Part shown: piece by piece, positions 26,189-34,447 of the stretch
Layout: each line of letters begins with the position of its first letter
Numbering within the stretch: position 1 is the first letter of the stretch
Source of the DNA: Mycetocola_A sp015752285
GTDB lineage: Bacteria > Actinomycetota > Actinomycetes > Actinomycetales > Microbacteriaceae
Direction of reading: 5' to 3'
Assembly: GCF_015752285.1 (NCBI RefSeq)
Contig: NZ_JADOUY010000004.1
Location: 372,001-436,000 of the forward strand
DNA length: 64,000 nucleotides
Notes under the pieces: model-generated
Databases searched by the model: none
The model's input: only the letters and a program-made list of their open reading frames with translations
What the model was told of the DNA's origin: nothing
Translations under genes and position numbers: made by a program

Positions 26189-27625
26189 TTAGTAGATGTC
26201 CTCGAGCGTGACCTCGTCCTCCTCGATGACGATCGAGCCGTCGAGGTTCCAGTCGGTGCCGGTGGTGTAGCTCTCGGTGCCGGTTCCTCCGCCATACAGC
26301 GTTCCGGTCGCCGTAGCTGTGACCTTTCCGCCCTCGGTGGAGAAGTACCGACCCGATTCATCGACCGTGACCACCGGGTACTTGTCGACCTTGTACTTCA
26401 TCGTCGGCTCCGAGGAGAAGTCGTAGGTCGCTCCGGTGTACATTCCGCAACCCTCAGGGTCATCGGTGGTGGATGTGGCGCACTCGTCCAGGTGGGCATT
26501 GAGCGCCTCCTGAACAGCCTTCGTCAGGCCCTCGCTCGGTGTGAGCTCGACGTCGATGGCCTCGTAGCTGGCCTTCGAGCCGGTACCGGCAACGAAGGTC
26601 TGCGCTTCAGCTTCGAAGAAGTCGCCCTCAGGCGCCCCGATCTCATAGGAGGCCGGGTAGGCGGCGAGTTCGTAGTTCTTGCCGAAGTCGACGTCAGTGC
26701 CGTTCACCGAAACCGACGTGCCCTGGCTCGTGTACACGTAGACCGAGGAGAGCAGCGGCTTGTCGAGCTTCCACTTGTCGAAGAAGACGCCCTGCTTGCC
26801 GTCCTTGCTGAGCTCGAGCACATCGTCGAATGCGGTGCCGTCGACGCTGTATGAGACCTCCGCGTAGGCCGAGTCGCCGCGCGTGGACACCTTCGTGACC
26901 TTGGCGTTCTTCATGAACGCCTTGGCTTCGCCGAGGACGTCGTCCGAGAGCAGAGCCGCGGCGTTCTTGGTGACACCCGGGTCGACGAGCTTGTTGGCCT
27001 CAGAGGCCTTGCCCTGGCTGATCGCGGTGAGGTAGCTGCGCACGGTCGCTTCAGGACCGTACTGGGTGCTGTTCACGACGTTGATGACGACCGAGCCGAT
27101 GATGAGCAGAAGAACCAGCCCGGCGGCGAGTGCCGAGAACAGGATGATTTTCTTCTTCTTCTTGGGGTCCATCGGCTGACGCTGGGCGCCGGCCTGCTGC
27201 GGGTAGCCCGGCTGGGGCGGGTAACCGGCTGGCGTCGCGTTCTGGGGGTAGGCGCCCGGGGCGTAACCGGCCTGCGCCTGGCTCTGGTTGCCGGACTGCT
27301 GCGCGCCCTGGGAATACGCACCCTGGGTGTATGCGCCTGCTGCCTGCGCGCCCTGGCTGTATCCGTCAGTCGGGCCTTGTCCCTGGCTGTAAGGGTTCTG
27401 CGGCTGGTTCTGGCCGTATGGGTTCTGTTGCGCCTGCGGCTGGTCCTGGCCGTACGGGTTCTGCGCCTGCGGCTGGTCCTGGCCGTACGGGTTCTGCGCC
27501 TGCGGCTGGTCCTGGCCGTACGGGTTCTGCTGTGCGTTCGGGTCCTGGCCGTATGCCCCCGTGTGGTTGTCGTCGGGCACGGACCCGTCGCCCCCGGGTC
27601 CTGTTGGTGTCTTTTCGTCCGACAT
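26189..27625 (-). CDS. Membrane-anchored protein with QNPYGQDQPQA repeats (hypothetical)
   Basis: This 478-aa protein is of unknown function. Residues 1-150 are a low-complexity, prion-like cytoplasmic tail rich in Gln, Pro, Tyr, Gly and Ala with 11-residue repeats (AQNPYGQDQPQ). A basic KKKKK stretch and one transmembrane helix (about 157-178) follow. The extracytoplasmic part has an NTF2/DUF4878-like segment (about 190-270: PEATVRSYLTAISQGKASEANKLVDP) and a second domain with paired Cys. Such Gly/Pro/Gln tails occur on actinobacterial surface-anchored proteins. The DNA encoding the repeat is itself tandem (27394-27522). Confidence 0.85.
   Translation of the reverse strand: MSDEKTPTGPGGDGSVPDDNHTGAYGQDPNAQQNPYGQDQPQAQNPYGQDQPQAQNPYGQDQPQAQQNPYGQNQPQNPYSQGQGPTDGYSQGAQAAGAYTQGAYSQGAQQSGNQSQAQAGYAPGAYPQNATPAGYPPQPGYPQQAGAQRQPMDPKKKKKIILFSALAAGLVLLLIIGSVVINVVNSTQYGPEATVRSYLTAISQGKASEANKLVDPGVTKNAAALLSDDVLGEAKAFMKNAKVTKVSTRGDSAYAEVSYSVDGTAFDDVLELSKDGKQGVFFDKWKLDKPLLSSVYVYTSQGTSVSVNGTDVDFGKNYELAAYPASYEIGAPEGDFFEAEAQTFVAGTGSKASYEAIDVELTPSEGLTKAVQEALNAHLDECATSTTDDPEGCGMYTGATYDFSSEPTMKYKVDKYPVVTVDESGRYFSTEGGKVTATATGTLYGGGTGTESYTTGTDWNLDGSIVIEEDEVTLEDIY
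27394..27522. repeat. In-gene tandem repeat, 33-bp period
   Basis: Units at 27394-27420 (27 bp), 27421-27456 (36 bp), 27457-27489 (33 bp) and 27490-27522 (33 bp) encode QNPYGQDQPQA-type units on the minus strand. The last two are identical at DNA level, which suggests recent slippage and possible length variation between strains. Confidence 0.85.
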
Positions 27626-27715
27626 AAAAACTCCCCTTCGTCGTGCGTGATCGCTGTAAACCTAGCATCGACGGGCCTCGCGACGGGGCCGGTAGGGCCG
27701 GAAAAACGGCCTGAT

Positions 27716-28963
27716 CTATGGGGAGTTCTCCCCATCGGCCCCCGCAGACTGGGGGCGGATGCCGAGTGCGGATGCGAGTGCATGCGCGAGCGTCCCGCTG
27801 TCACGAACGGTGATCCGTTCGTTCTGCTGCCAGTCCGCGGTCCGGCGAAGCAGGTCGGCGACGCGCTCGGCAGCATCCGCGGGGGCTCCGGGTTCGAGCC
27901 ACGCCGACTGCACCAGCAGGGTGCGAGTCGCGCGGTCGTTCTTGAGGTCGACCCGTGCAGCCAGCTGGTCATCGAGAAGCACAGGAAGGACGTAATAACC
28001 GTGAACACGCTTGTGTTTCGGCGTGTAGATCTCGATCCGATAGTGGAAGTCGAACATCCGGTTGGCACGGTCCCTTGCCCAGACGACAGGGTCGAACGGG
28101 GAGAGCAGCGCTGACGTTTCCAACCGCCTCGGACGCCGGGCATCGCGGTGAAGCCAGGCCTCCCGCGGCCGTTTTCCGCGCATCCAGCCCGGAACCGTCA
28201 CGGGAAGCAACTCGCCATCGTCGACGAGGTCGGCGACAGCGAGCCTGGTGTCAGCCGACGACAGTCGATAGTAATCGGCGAGGTCGTCGAGGGTCGCGAT
28301 GCCGTGGGCCACGGCGGATCGGCGAACGAGTTCCCGGATCGCGTCACCCCGCGGAACGTCGCGATCGATGACCGCGGGCGCCAGCACCTGCGAGGGGAGG
28401 GCGTAACGCCGCTCGAAACCTGCTCTGCCTGCCGAAACGATGTCACCCCAGCGGAACAGGGTCTCAAGTCCGATTTTGACGTCTGACCAGCCCCACCACG
28501 GCCCGACCCGTTTGTTGGCGTCGTGCTCGATCGCGCTGGCGGCCATCGGGCCCTTCTCAGCAAGCTCGCTGAGCAGCCAGTCGAGGAACTCGGAATTCGC
28601 CGTGCCCCAACTCTGGGGATCGCGCGCGCTGCGATCACGGTAGTACTGCATCCGCCACCGAAACAGCGGCCAGCTCGACTGCGGCATGATCGTCGCCTCG
28701 TGCCCCCAATACTCGATGTATCGACCCCGGGGCGCGAACGTCAGTGCGTCGAGCAGGGCCTTGTCGTACGCTCCGAGGCGGGCGAACACCGGGAGGTAAT
28801 GGCTCCGCTCGAAAACATTCACCGAATCGATCTGCAACACCCCGAGCCGGTCGACGAGGGCGTTCAACTGGCGGGTGCCGGGAGACGCGGGGGCTTGGCG
28901 CCCGAAACCCTGGGCGGCCAGTCCGATTCGTCGCGCCAGGGCCGGGGAAACGGTGTCGCTCAT
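27716..28963 (-). CDS. Winged-helix DNA-binding protein of the YcaQ/AlkX family (HTH_42)
   Basis: This 415-aa protein resembles YcaQ-type DNA glycosylases that unhook interstrand crosslinks. Visible are the N-terminal LARRIGLAAQGF and GVLQIDSVNVFERSHYLPVFARLG, the YWGHEATIMP block, GPWWGWSDVKIGLETLFRWGD, and the C-terminal LLSPFDPVVWARDRANRMFDFHYRIEIY. The QxD-type catalytic stretch is LQIDS. The frame continues far upstream without a start that fits the family. ATG 28963 gives the proper N-terminus and follows TAACGT by 8 nt. It is divergent from the AI-2E transporter gene. Confidence 0.9.
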   Translation of the reverse strand: MSDTVSPALARRIGLAAQGFGRQAPASPGTRQLNALVDRLGVLQIDSVNVFERSHYLPVFARLGAYDKALLDALTFAPRGRYIEYWGHEATIMPQSSWPLFRWRMQYYRDRSARDPQSWGTANSEFLDWLLSELAEKGPMAASAIEHDANKRVGPWWGWSDVKIGLETLFRWGDIVSAGRAGFERRYALPSQVLAPAVIDRDVPRGDAIRELVRRSAVAHGIATLDDLADYYRLSSADTRLAVADLVDDGELLPVTVPGWMRGKRPREAWLHRDARRPRRLETSALLSPFDPVVWARDRANRMFDFHYRIEIYTPKHKRVHGYYVLPVLLDDQLAARVDLKNDRATRTLLVQSAWLEPGAPADAAERVADLLRRTADWQQNERITVRDSGTLAHALASALGIRPQSAGADGENSP

Positions 28964-28971
28964 AGCTCCTG

Positions 28972-28977
28972 ACGTTA
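28972..28977 (-). promoter_or_regulatory. -10 box TAACGT of the YcaQ-like gene
   Basis: TAACGT on the minus strand is 8 nt from ATG 28963. An AGGAG lies in between but only 2 nt from the ATG, too close to be a normal Shine-Dalgarno site. Confidence 0.5.
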
Positions 28978-29002
28978 GCGTCTGCCGCCGACACCCGCGG
29001 CA

Positions 29003-29008
29003 TAGACT
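29003..29008 (+). promoter_or_regulatory. -10 box TAGACT of the AI-2E transporter gene
   Basis: TAGACT is followed by 6 nt and the GTG at 29015. It is back-to-back with the TAACGT box of the divergent gene, so the two promoters share about 25 bp. Confidence 0.6.
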
Positions 29009-29014
29009 GTTCCG

Positions 29015-30292
29015 GTGGCGAAGTCGACTGAACACAACTGGTGGGGTCGCGTCTTCCGACCGACCGGCACCGCAGAATCCGACCACGTACCGACGACCGA
29101 TATTCACGATGATGTTCCGAGGGGTATCCGGATAGCGGGTGCCTGGTCGTGGCGCCTTCTCGTGATCGCCGCCGCCATCGCCGTGCTGGTGCTTCTCATC
29201 GTGCAGCTCAGGCTCATCGTCATCCCGTTGCTCATCGGTGTGCTCGTCTCGGCCCTTCTCGTGCCGTTCATCGACTTCCTCACCCGTCATCGCTGGCCGC
29301 GCGGTCTGGCCATCGCGACGGCGATCCTCGGCACCCTCGCCGTCGTCGGCGGGTTGCTGTGGCTGGCCATCTGGCAGATCACGAGCGACTTCGAGGTTGT
29401 CCGGGAACGCTCCGTCGCATCGTTCGAAGAGCTGAAGGCCTACCTCCTCGCCTCGCCCCTCCACCTGACCGAAGCGCAGATCAACGATTTCATCGCGGAT
29501 GCCGTCAGCGCCATCCAGAACGACGGCCAGGCGCTGCTCAGCGGCGCCCTGTCGCTCGGCAGCACGCTCGGGCACGTCGCGACCGGCGTGTTCCTGGCCA
29601 TCTTCTGCCTGATCTTCGTTCTCATCGACGGCAAGGGGATCTGGGGCTGGATCGTGCGGCTCATGCCGAAGAAGGCCCAGACGGCCATCGACGGCGCAGG
29701 CAAGGCCGGCTGGTTCACGCTCACCAACTACACCCGCACGCAGATTCTCGTGGCATCCATCGATGCGGTCGGGATCGGGGCCGGCGCGTTTCTCTTCGGC
29801 GTTCCGCTCGCGATCCCGATCGCGATCCTCGTGTTCCTCGGCTCTTTCGTTCCCATCGTCGGCGCCGTCGTCACCGGCACTGTCGCCGTCTTCGTGGCTC
29901 TCGTCTACAACGGCTGGGTGATCGCGCTCTGCATGCTCGGCGTCGTGCTCCTCGTGCAGCAGCTGGAGGGTCACGTACTCCAGCCCCTCCTGATGGGAGC
30001 GGCTGTGAAGGTTCACCCGCTGGCCGTCGTCCTCGTCGTCGCCGGTGGAACTCTCCTCGCCGGTATCCCCGGCGCTCTCTTCGCCGTGCCGGTCGCCGCC
30101 GTGATCAACGTGATGTCGAAGTACATCTCGTCGGGTGCCTGGCGGGCGAGACCACCGGGGACCGTTGGCACCCCGCAGCTGATCGGCAACGTCATCTGGC
30201 AGACCGTGCCGGTCGAGAGGCACGCCAGGCGGCCGACGGGGACGAAGCATCCGGGGACATCGGGTTCGACGCAAGGACAGACGCATGACTGA
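29015..30292 (+). CDS. AI-2E family transporter (PerM/YdiK/TqsA-type permease)
   Basis: This 425-aa membrane protein has about eight helices in the usual pattern: two near the N-terminus (LLVIAAAIAVLVLLIVQL and IVIPLLIGVLVSALLVPFIDFL), a third after a short loop, a soluble stretch of about 70 residues, and a C-terminal cluster with VLLVQQLEGHVLQPLLMGAAVKVHPLAVVLVVAGGTLLAGIPGAL, the family signature. The cargo is not known; few members export autoinducer-2. It overlaps the ilvA start by 8 bases. Confidence 0.92.
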   Translation: MAKSTEHNWWGRVFRPTGTAESDHVPTTDIHDDVPRGIRIAGAWSWRLLVIAAAIAVLVLLIVQLRLIVIPLLIGVLVSALLVPFIDFLTRHRWPRGLAIATAILGTLAVVGGLLWLAIWQITSDFEVVRERSVASFEELKAYLLASPLHLTEAQINDFIADAVSAIQNDGQALLSGALSLGSTLGHVATGVFLAIFCLIFVLIDGKGIWGWIVRLMPKKAQTAIDGAGKAGWFTLTNYTRTQILVASIDAVGIGAGAFLFGVPLAIPIAILVFLGSFVPIVGAVVTGTVAVFVALVYNGWVIALCMLGVVLLVQQLEGHVLQPLLMGAAVKVHPLAVVLVVAGGTLLAGIPGALFAVPVAAVINVMSKYISSGAWRARPPGTVGTPQLIGNVIWQTVPVERHARRPTGTKHPGTSGSTQGQTHD

Positions 30293-31526
30293 CACGCCGC
30301 TCGCCGGACCGACGCTCGCCGATTTCGAGACCGCCAGAACGGTCGTCGCCCGGGTCGCGCAGGAGACCCCGATGGAGAGTTCGCGGTATCTCGCCGAACT
30401 GCTCGGCGCCCCGGTCTACCTCAAGTGCGAGAACCTGCAGCGCACCGGGTCGTACAAGATCCGTGGAGCGTACAACCGGATGGCCCAACTCACGCCGGAG
30501 GAACGTGCCAGAGGCGTGGTGGCTGCGTCAGCCGGAAACCACGCCCAGGGCGTCGCCTTCGCGGCGCGGGAACTCGGGATCGCGTCGACGATTTTCATGC
30601 CGATCGGCGTACCCCTCCCGAAACTGCAGGCAACGAAGCAGTACGGCGCCCAGGTCGTCCTCCGCGGACACACCGTCGCCGAACCCCTCCTCGCCGCTGC
30701 GGCCTACGCCGAGGAGACCGGCGCGATCTTCATCCCGCCGTTCGATCACCCCGATGTGATCGTGGGCCAGGGAACGCTCGGCCTCGAGATCTGGGACTCC
30801 GTGCCTGACGTCGAGACGGTCATCGTGCCGATCGGTGGCGGCGGCCTCATCGCCGGTGTCGCTTCCGCTCTCAAATACCGGGCGGCAGCGGCGGGCAGGA
30901 CGATCAGGATCATCGGAGTCCAGGCGGCCAACGCGGCAGCATATCCGACATCCCTCGCCGCGGGAATCGCCACCGAAGTACCCGTGCTGTCGACCATCGC
31001 CGACGGGATCGCGGTCGGAAAACCGGGCCTGCTGAATTTCGACATCATCCGTCGGCTCGTCGACGACGTCGTGACCGTCAGCGAAGACGACATCGCCAAA
31101 GCGCTCCTCGTTCTCCTCGAACGCGCGAAACAGGTCGTCGAACCGGCGGGCGCTGTCGGTGTCGCCGCCATTCTCGCCGGACTGGTGACCCCGACGGGGC
31201 CGACCGTCGTCATCCTCTCAGGGGGCAACATCGACCCCCTGCTCATGCAACGGGTGATCAGCCACGGGCTCGCGGCATCCGACCGGTATCTCACGCTGAG
31301 GATTCCGCTGCCCGACCGTCCCGGGCAGCTGGCCCGCACTGCTGAACTCGTCGCCCAGGCCAATGCCAACGTCATCGAGGTGCTGCATACGCGGCACGGG
31401 CACGGACTCAAGATCGGCGAGGTCGAACTCGAACTCAGCGTCGAGACCCGCGGCCCTGAGCATCGTGACCTCGTGGTGCGCACGCTGCAGGATGCCGGGT
31501 ACGCGCCTCAGATCGTCGAGGACTGA
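30285..31526 (+). CDS. ilvA: Threonine ammonia-lyase (threonine deaminase)
   Basis: This 413-aa PLP enzyme converts threonine to 2-oxobutyrate, the first step of isoleucine synthesis. The PLP Lys58 is in TGSYKIRGAYN, the phosphate loop is PIGGGGLIAG, and the C-terminal Ser/Gly motif is LSGGNIDPL. A single ACT-like domain (about 335-413, RIPLPDRPGQLARTAELVAQA) makes it resemble the catabolic/short type rather than the two-ACT-domain biosynthetic form. It is coupled to the AI-2E gene and ends before a strong terminator. Confidence 0.95.
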   Translation: MTDTPLAGPTLADFETARTVVARVAQETPMESSRYLAELLGAPVYLKCENLQRTGSYKIRGAYNRMAQLTPEERARGVVAASAGNHAQGVAFAARELGIASTIFMPIGVPLPKLQATKQYGAQVVLRGHTVAEPLLAAAAYAEETGAIFIPPFDHPDVIVGQGTLGLEIWDSVPDVETVIVPIGGGGLIAGVASALKYRAAAAGRTIRIIGVQAANAAAYPTSLAAGIATEVPVLSTIADGIAVGKPGLLNFDIIRRLVDDVVTVSEDDIAKALLVLLERAKQVVEPAGAVGVAAILAGLVTPTGPTVVILSGGNIDPLLMQRVISHGLAASDRYLTLRIPLPDRPGQLARTAELVAQANANVIEVLHTRHGHGLKIGEVELELSVETRGPEHRDLVVRTLQDAGYAPQIVED

Positions 31527-31537
31527 GCGATTCAATG

Positions 31538-31572
31538 ACGAAGGGCCGGCGACGATGTCGCCGGCCCTTCGT
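31538..31572. terminator. Bidirectional terminator between ilvA and greA
   Basis: A perfect 16-bp stem (31538-31553 with 31557-31572) and a 3-nt loop between convergent genes. Confidence 0.85.
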
Positions 31573-31584
31573 CGTTGAGCGGGA

Positions 31585-32076
31585 CTACTGCCCTGCGTAC
31601 GTCTCGACCTTGGTGATCTTCACGGTGATCTCTTTGCCGTTCGGCGCGGTGTACGTCGTGCTCTCGCCGACCTTGAGGCCGAGGATGGCTGAGCCAAGGG
31701 GGCTCTGCTCGCTGTAGACGTCGAGGTCCGAGTTCGCGGCGATCTCGCGATTGCCGAGAAGGAAGACTTCCTTGCCACCGGCGACTGTCGCGGTGATGAC
31801 GGTTCCGGATTCGACGACGCCGTGGCTTTCGGGGGCTTCCCCGACCGAGGCGTCACGCAGCAGCTGGGTGAGCGTGCGGATGCGGGCCTCCTGCTTGCCC
31901 TGCTCGTCCTTCGCGGCGTGGTAGCCGCCGTTCTCCTTGAGGTCGCCCTCTTCGCGAGCCGATTCGATCTTCTTGGCGATCTCTTCGCGGCCGACGGTGG
32001 ACAGTTCCTCAAGCTCGCCGGCGAGTCGGTCATAGGCGTCCTGCGTGAGGAAGGTGACCTGAGTCTCTGCAGCCAT
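31585..32076 (-). CDS. greA: Transcription elongation factor GreA
   Basis: This 163-aa protein rescues backtracked RNA polymerase by stimulating transcript cleavage. The N-terminal coiled coil (about 8-80) has the tip acidic residues in SAREEGDLKENGGYHAAKDEQG, and the C-terminal FKBP-like domain (about 90-160) ends with SPLGSAILGLKVGESTTYTAPNGKEITVKI. The start at 32076 has GGAGTT upstream. It is transcribed after the DUF4307 gene but behind a hairpin, so its own promoter lies in 32077-32099. Confidence 0.97.
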   Translation of the reverse strand: MAAETQVTFLTQDAYDRLAGELEELSTVGREEIAKKIESAREEGDLKENGGYHAAKDEQGKQEARIRTLTQLLRDASVGEAPESHGVVESGTVITATVAGGKEVFLLGNREIAANSDLDVYSEQSPLGSAILGLKVGESTTYTAPNGKEITVKITKVETYAGQ

Positions 32077-32099
32077 GGCGAACTCCTTACATAAACTGA

Positions 32100-32123
32100 C
32101 GCCCTGACGGTTTCGTCAGGGCG
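32100..32123 (-). terminator. Hairpin between the DUF4307 gene and greA
   Basis: A 10-bp perfect stem (32100-32109 with 32114-32123) and a 4-nt loop follow the DUF4307 stop by 36 nt on the minus strand, with a TCAGTTT tract after it. Confidence 0.7.
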
Positions 32124-32159
32124 TATCACATGGACCCGGCTTGCGGGTATCAGGAGAGC

Positions 32160-32576
32160 CTATGCCAGCCAGCAGCGATAAATCAAACCCGTCGAGGCCT
32201 GCTCGACAGTGGTCACCGTCTCGGTGAAAGTACGGGTCCGCATCTCGGATGCCGGAACCTCGATCACCTTCCAGCCGACGACGGCGAAGGTGTCGTTGAG
32301 CGCCTGTACGGCACAGTTCGTCGCCGCGCCGGCGTCGACTGACAGCTCGAACGTCACGTCGACGGAGCGTTCATCCACCACCACGTGGGCGGTGTCACGC
32401 ACATCGATCCCGCTGCCGGCAGCATCGAGCCCGGCCCAGACCACCCAGGCGAGAAAGACCAGGGCGAATGCACCACCGACAGTCCAGCCGATCCGCCGTT
32501 CTCGGGTGCGCCGCTCGGCGCTGCGCCCGTAGCGGTCGTCGAGAACGGTGGTGTCGCGCTCGCTGTTCGAAACCAT
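32160..32576 (-). CDS. DUF4307 domain-containing membrane protein
   Basis: This 138-aa protein has a short cytoplasmic N-terminus with LDDRYGRSAERRTRERR, one transmembrane helix (about 33-52, WTVGGAFALVFLAWVVWAGL) and a beta-rich outer domain ending in GLIYRCWLA, the standard layout of DUF4307. Function is unknown. In actinobacteria this gene is characteristically next to greA and divergent from mca, as here. ATG 32576 is used; an upstream TTG codon at 32579 is possible. Confidence 0.88.
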   Translation of the reverse strand: MVSNSERDTTVLDDRYGRSAERRTRERRIGWTVGGAFALVFLAWVVWAGLDAAGSGIDVRDTAHVVVDERSVDVTFELSVDAGAATNCAVQALNDTFAVVGWKVIEVPASEMRTRTFTETVTTVEQASTGLIYRCWLA

Positions 32577-32664
32577 CAACCCTCATCCGTGCAAACGTTA
32601 GTCTGTAGAGACAAGGCTAATCGTTTTCGACGCCCCCACTCTCTCACCGGAAGACCAGGCCACC

Positions 32665-33531
32665 GTGACTCTTCGCTTGCTCTCGGTCCATGCCCACCCC
32701 GACGACGAATCGAGCAAGGGGGCGGCGACCAGCGCCTACTACCGCTCCCGCGGGGTCGAGGTGATGGTGGTCAGCTGCACAGGCGGTGAACGCGGCGACA
32801 TCCTCAACGAGCAACTCGAGCAACGGGCGATGGGTGAACGTGACCTCCCCGGGCTGCGTCGCCGGGAGATGGCTGCCGCCGCCCGGGCGATGGACATCCA
32901 GCACCGCTGGCTCGGCTACGTCGATTCCGGCATGCGTCAGGAAGACGGGAGCCTCCCGGTCAACTCGTTTGCGGCGATCCCGCTTGCGGTGTCCACGGAA
33001 CCGCTGGTTCGGATCATCCGCGAGTTCCGGCCGCAGGTGATGATCACCTACGACGAGAACGGCGGGTACCCGCACCCCGACCATGTGCGCTGTCACGAGG
33101 TGTCAGTCTCGGCGTTCGACGCGGCATCCGACGAATCCGCCTACCCGGACGCCGGCCCTGCGTGGCAGGTCTCGAAGCTGTATTACGACCACATCTTCAA
33201 CTACGCCCGCGTGCAGGCGAACTTCGACGAGTTGATGCGGGCCGAACCGGACTCCCCACTGATCGAACAGCTGACCGAGATGGTGGAGTGGATGAAGGAA
33301 CGCCCGGCGCGTGCCACCACGCACGTTCCTGTCGGTGAGTTCTTCGAGGCGCGTGATGCTGCGCTCCGTTCCCATGCCAGCCAGATCGCCGCTGACTCCA
33401 GCTTCTTCTTTTGGTCGAACGACCTGCAACGCAGGGCCTGGCCGTACGAGGACTTCGAACGGGCCCGCAGTTCTGTGCCGCCCGTCGACAACGAGAGCGA
33501 CCTGTTCGCCGGAATCGAGGACACTGAATGA
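32665..33531 (+). CDS. mca: Mycothiol S-conjugate amidase
   Basis: This 288-aa zinc amidase cleaves mycothiol conjugates of toxins or antibiotics to release a mercapturic acid for export. The metal-binding AHPDDE (10-15), the VVSCTGGERGDILN stretch and the YPHPDHVRCHEV motif identify the LmbE-like/Mca family. The K-x-D-E at SSKGAATSAYY, seen in Mca more than in MshB, supports Mca. It implies that the cell makes mycothiol, which is confined to Actinomycetota. The GTG start at 32665 is coupled at the other end to the next gene by ATGA. Confidence 0.94.
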   Translation: MTLRLLSVHAHPDDESSKGAATSAYYRSRGVEVMVVSCTGGERGDILNEQLEQRAMGERDLPGLRRREMAAAARAMDIQHRWLGYVDSGMRQEDGSLPVNSFAAIPLAVSTEPLVRIIREFRPQVMITYDENGGYPHPDHVRCHEVSVSAFDAASDESAYPDAGPAWQVSKLYYDHIFNYARVQANFDELMRAEPDSPLIEQLTEMVEWMKERPARATTHVPVGEFFEARDAALRSHASQIAADSSFFFWSNDLQRRAWPYEDFERARSSVPPVDNESDLFAGIEDTE

Positions 33532-33842
33532 CCGCCAGCTGGAACACCGTGACGGATGCCGCGTGGCGGCTGGCGACGACCCCGTCGCCGACTCCCACGC
33601 TCAACATCGACCCGAACGACGTCACTCCGGGCCCGGCGGGCTTCCTCATCGTCGCGGTTCTCGCCGTCGCCGTGTTCCTGCTCATCTTCGACATGCTCCG
33701 GCGGATCAGGCGCGTCAACTACCGGGCGGAGATCAGCGAGCGGCTGCAAGCCGAACTCGACGAACGTGACGGCACCAGTGAGCCGGGGGACGGCTCAGGG
33801 CCGGACGACGACCCCAGACGGAACAGGACGCCGGAAGCGTAG
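33528..33842 (+). CDS. Small single-pass membrane protein (hypothetical)
   Basis: This 104-aa protein has a short Thr/Pro-rich outer N-terminus, one transmembrane helix (about 37-56, AGFLIVAVLAVAVFLLIFDM) and a charged cytoplasmic tail (RRIRRVNYRAEISERLQAELDE then an acidic Gly/Asp-rich end). It overlaps mca by ATGA and is therefore co-translated with it. Comparable small proteins follow mca in many actinobacteria, but their role is unknown. Confidence 0.8.
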   Translation: MTASWNTVTDAAWRLATTPSPTPTLNIDPNDVTPGPAGFLIVAVLAVAVFLLIFDMLRRIRRVNYRAEISERLQAELDERDGTSEPGDGSGPDDDPRRNRTPEA

Positions 33843-33937
33843 CCTCGAGCGCGGACGCGGGCCATGTTCGTCGGTCGCAAACGGTGGTTATGTTCGCGAG
33901 ACACACACGCTTTGCGACAGCTGACAGCCGGCCGCGG

Positions 33938-34447
33938 TCAGCGGAGCGCGCGGCGCATCTCGACCTCGTTCTTCGACGGGTCCAGGTTGTACGGGAAACT
34001 GTGGCCGGTCGGCTGATACCCCCGGCGCCTGTAGTAGGCGATCGCCCGGTGGTTGTCTTCATGCACGTGGAGCGTCAGCGCATCGCTGATGCCGAGCGCC
34101 CAGGCTTCGACCGCGTCGAGGAGGGCATCGGTCACGCCGGCCGCTCGGCCGCGCGAGGCGGGGGAGACGTACACTCCGACGAGCAGCGGGCCGCTGGTCT
34201 GGGCGTGGTCGACGAAACCGCTCATCGTGCCCACCCAGGTGCCCGAACCGTCCACCGCTACGAGCTGGACGCTGTCGGGGGTCGAGCCGCGATTGGCGCG
34301 CATCCGCCAGACGTCTTCGCTGTTCGTTGCGGCGTCTGCAACGCTCTCCATGAACGCGATCGGGGTGTCCAGCAGCATCTCGAGGCGGAGGTCGCGCACG
34401 CGCTCCCAGTCGTGTTCGGTCGGACGGTGAATCGTGACGGACGTCAT
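33938..34447 (-). CDS. GNAT family N-acetyltransferase
   Basis: This 169-aa protein has the acetyl-CoA-binding VGVYVSPASRGRAAGVTDALLDAVEAWA (motif A, R/Q-x-x-G-x-A form) and the C-terminal LHVHEDNHRAIAYYRRRGYQPTGHSFP (motif B). The substrate is unknown. ATG 34447 follows TACGCT by 6 nt (leaderless type). Its end overlaps nothing, and its start overlaps the 3' end of the upstream same-strand monooxygenase gene by 4 bases. Confidence 0.9.
   Translation of the reverse strand: MTSVTIHRPTEHDWERVRDLRLEMLLDTPIAFMESVADAATNSEDVWRMRANRGSTPDSVQLVAVDGSGTWVGTMSGFVDHAQTSGPLLVGVYVSPASRGRAAGVTDALLDAVEAWALGISDALTLHVHEDNHRAIAYYRRRGYQPTGHSFPYNLDPSKNEVEMRRALR

Noticed and set aside
28964..30295. Upstream extension of the YcaQ-like frame on the minus strand
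   Set aside because: It is antisense to the AI-2E transporter gene, has a His/Asp/Glu/Arg-rich shadow composition, and the family N-terminus is at 28963.
33874..33918. 8-bp inverted repeat with 29-nt spacer before the GNAT gene end
   Set aside because: Too short and isolated to call a site in a region where such matches occur by chance.
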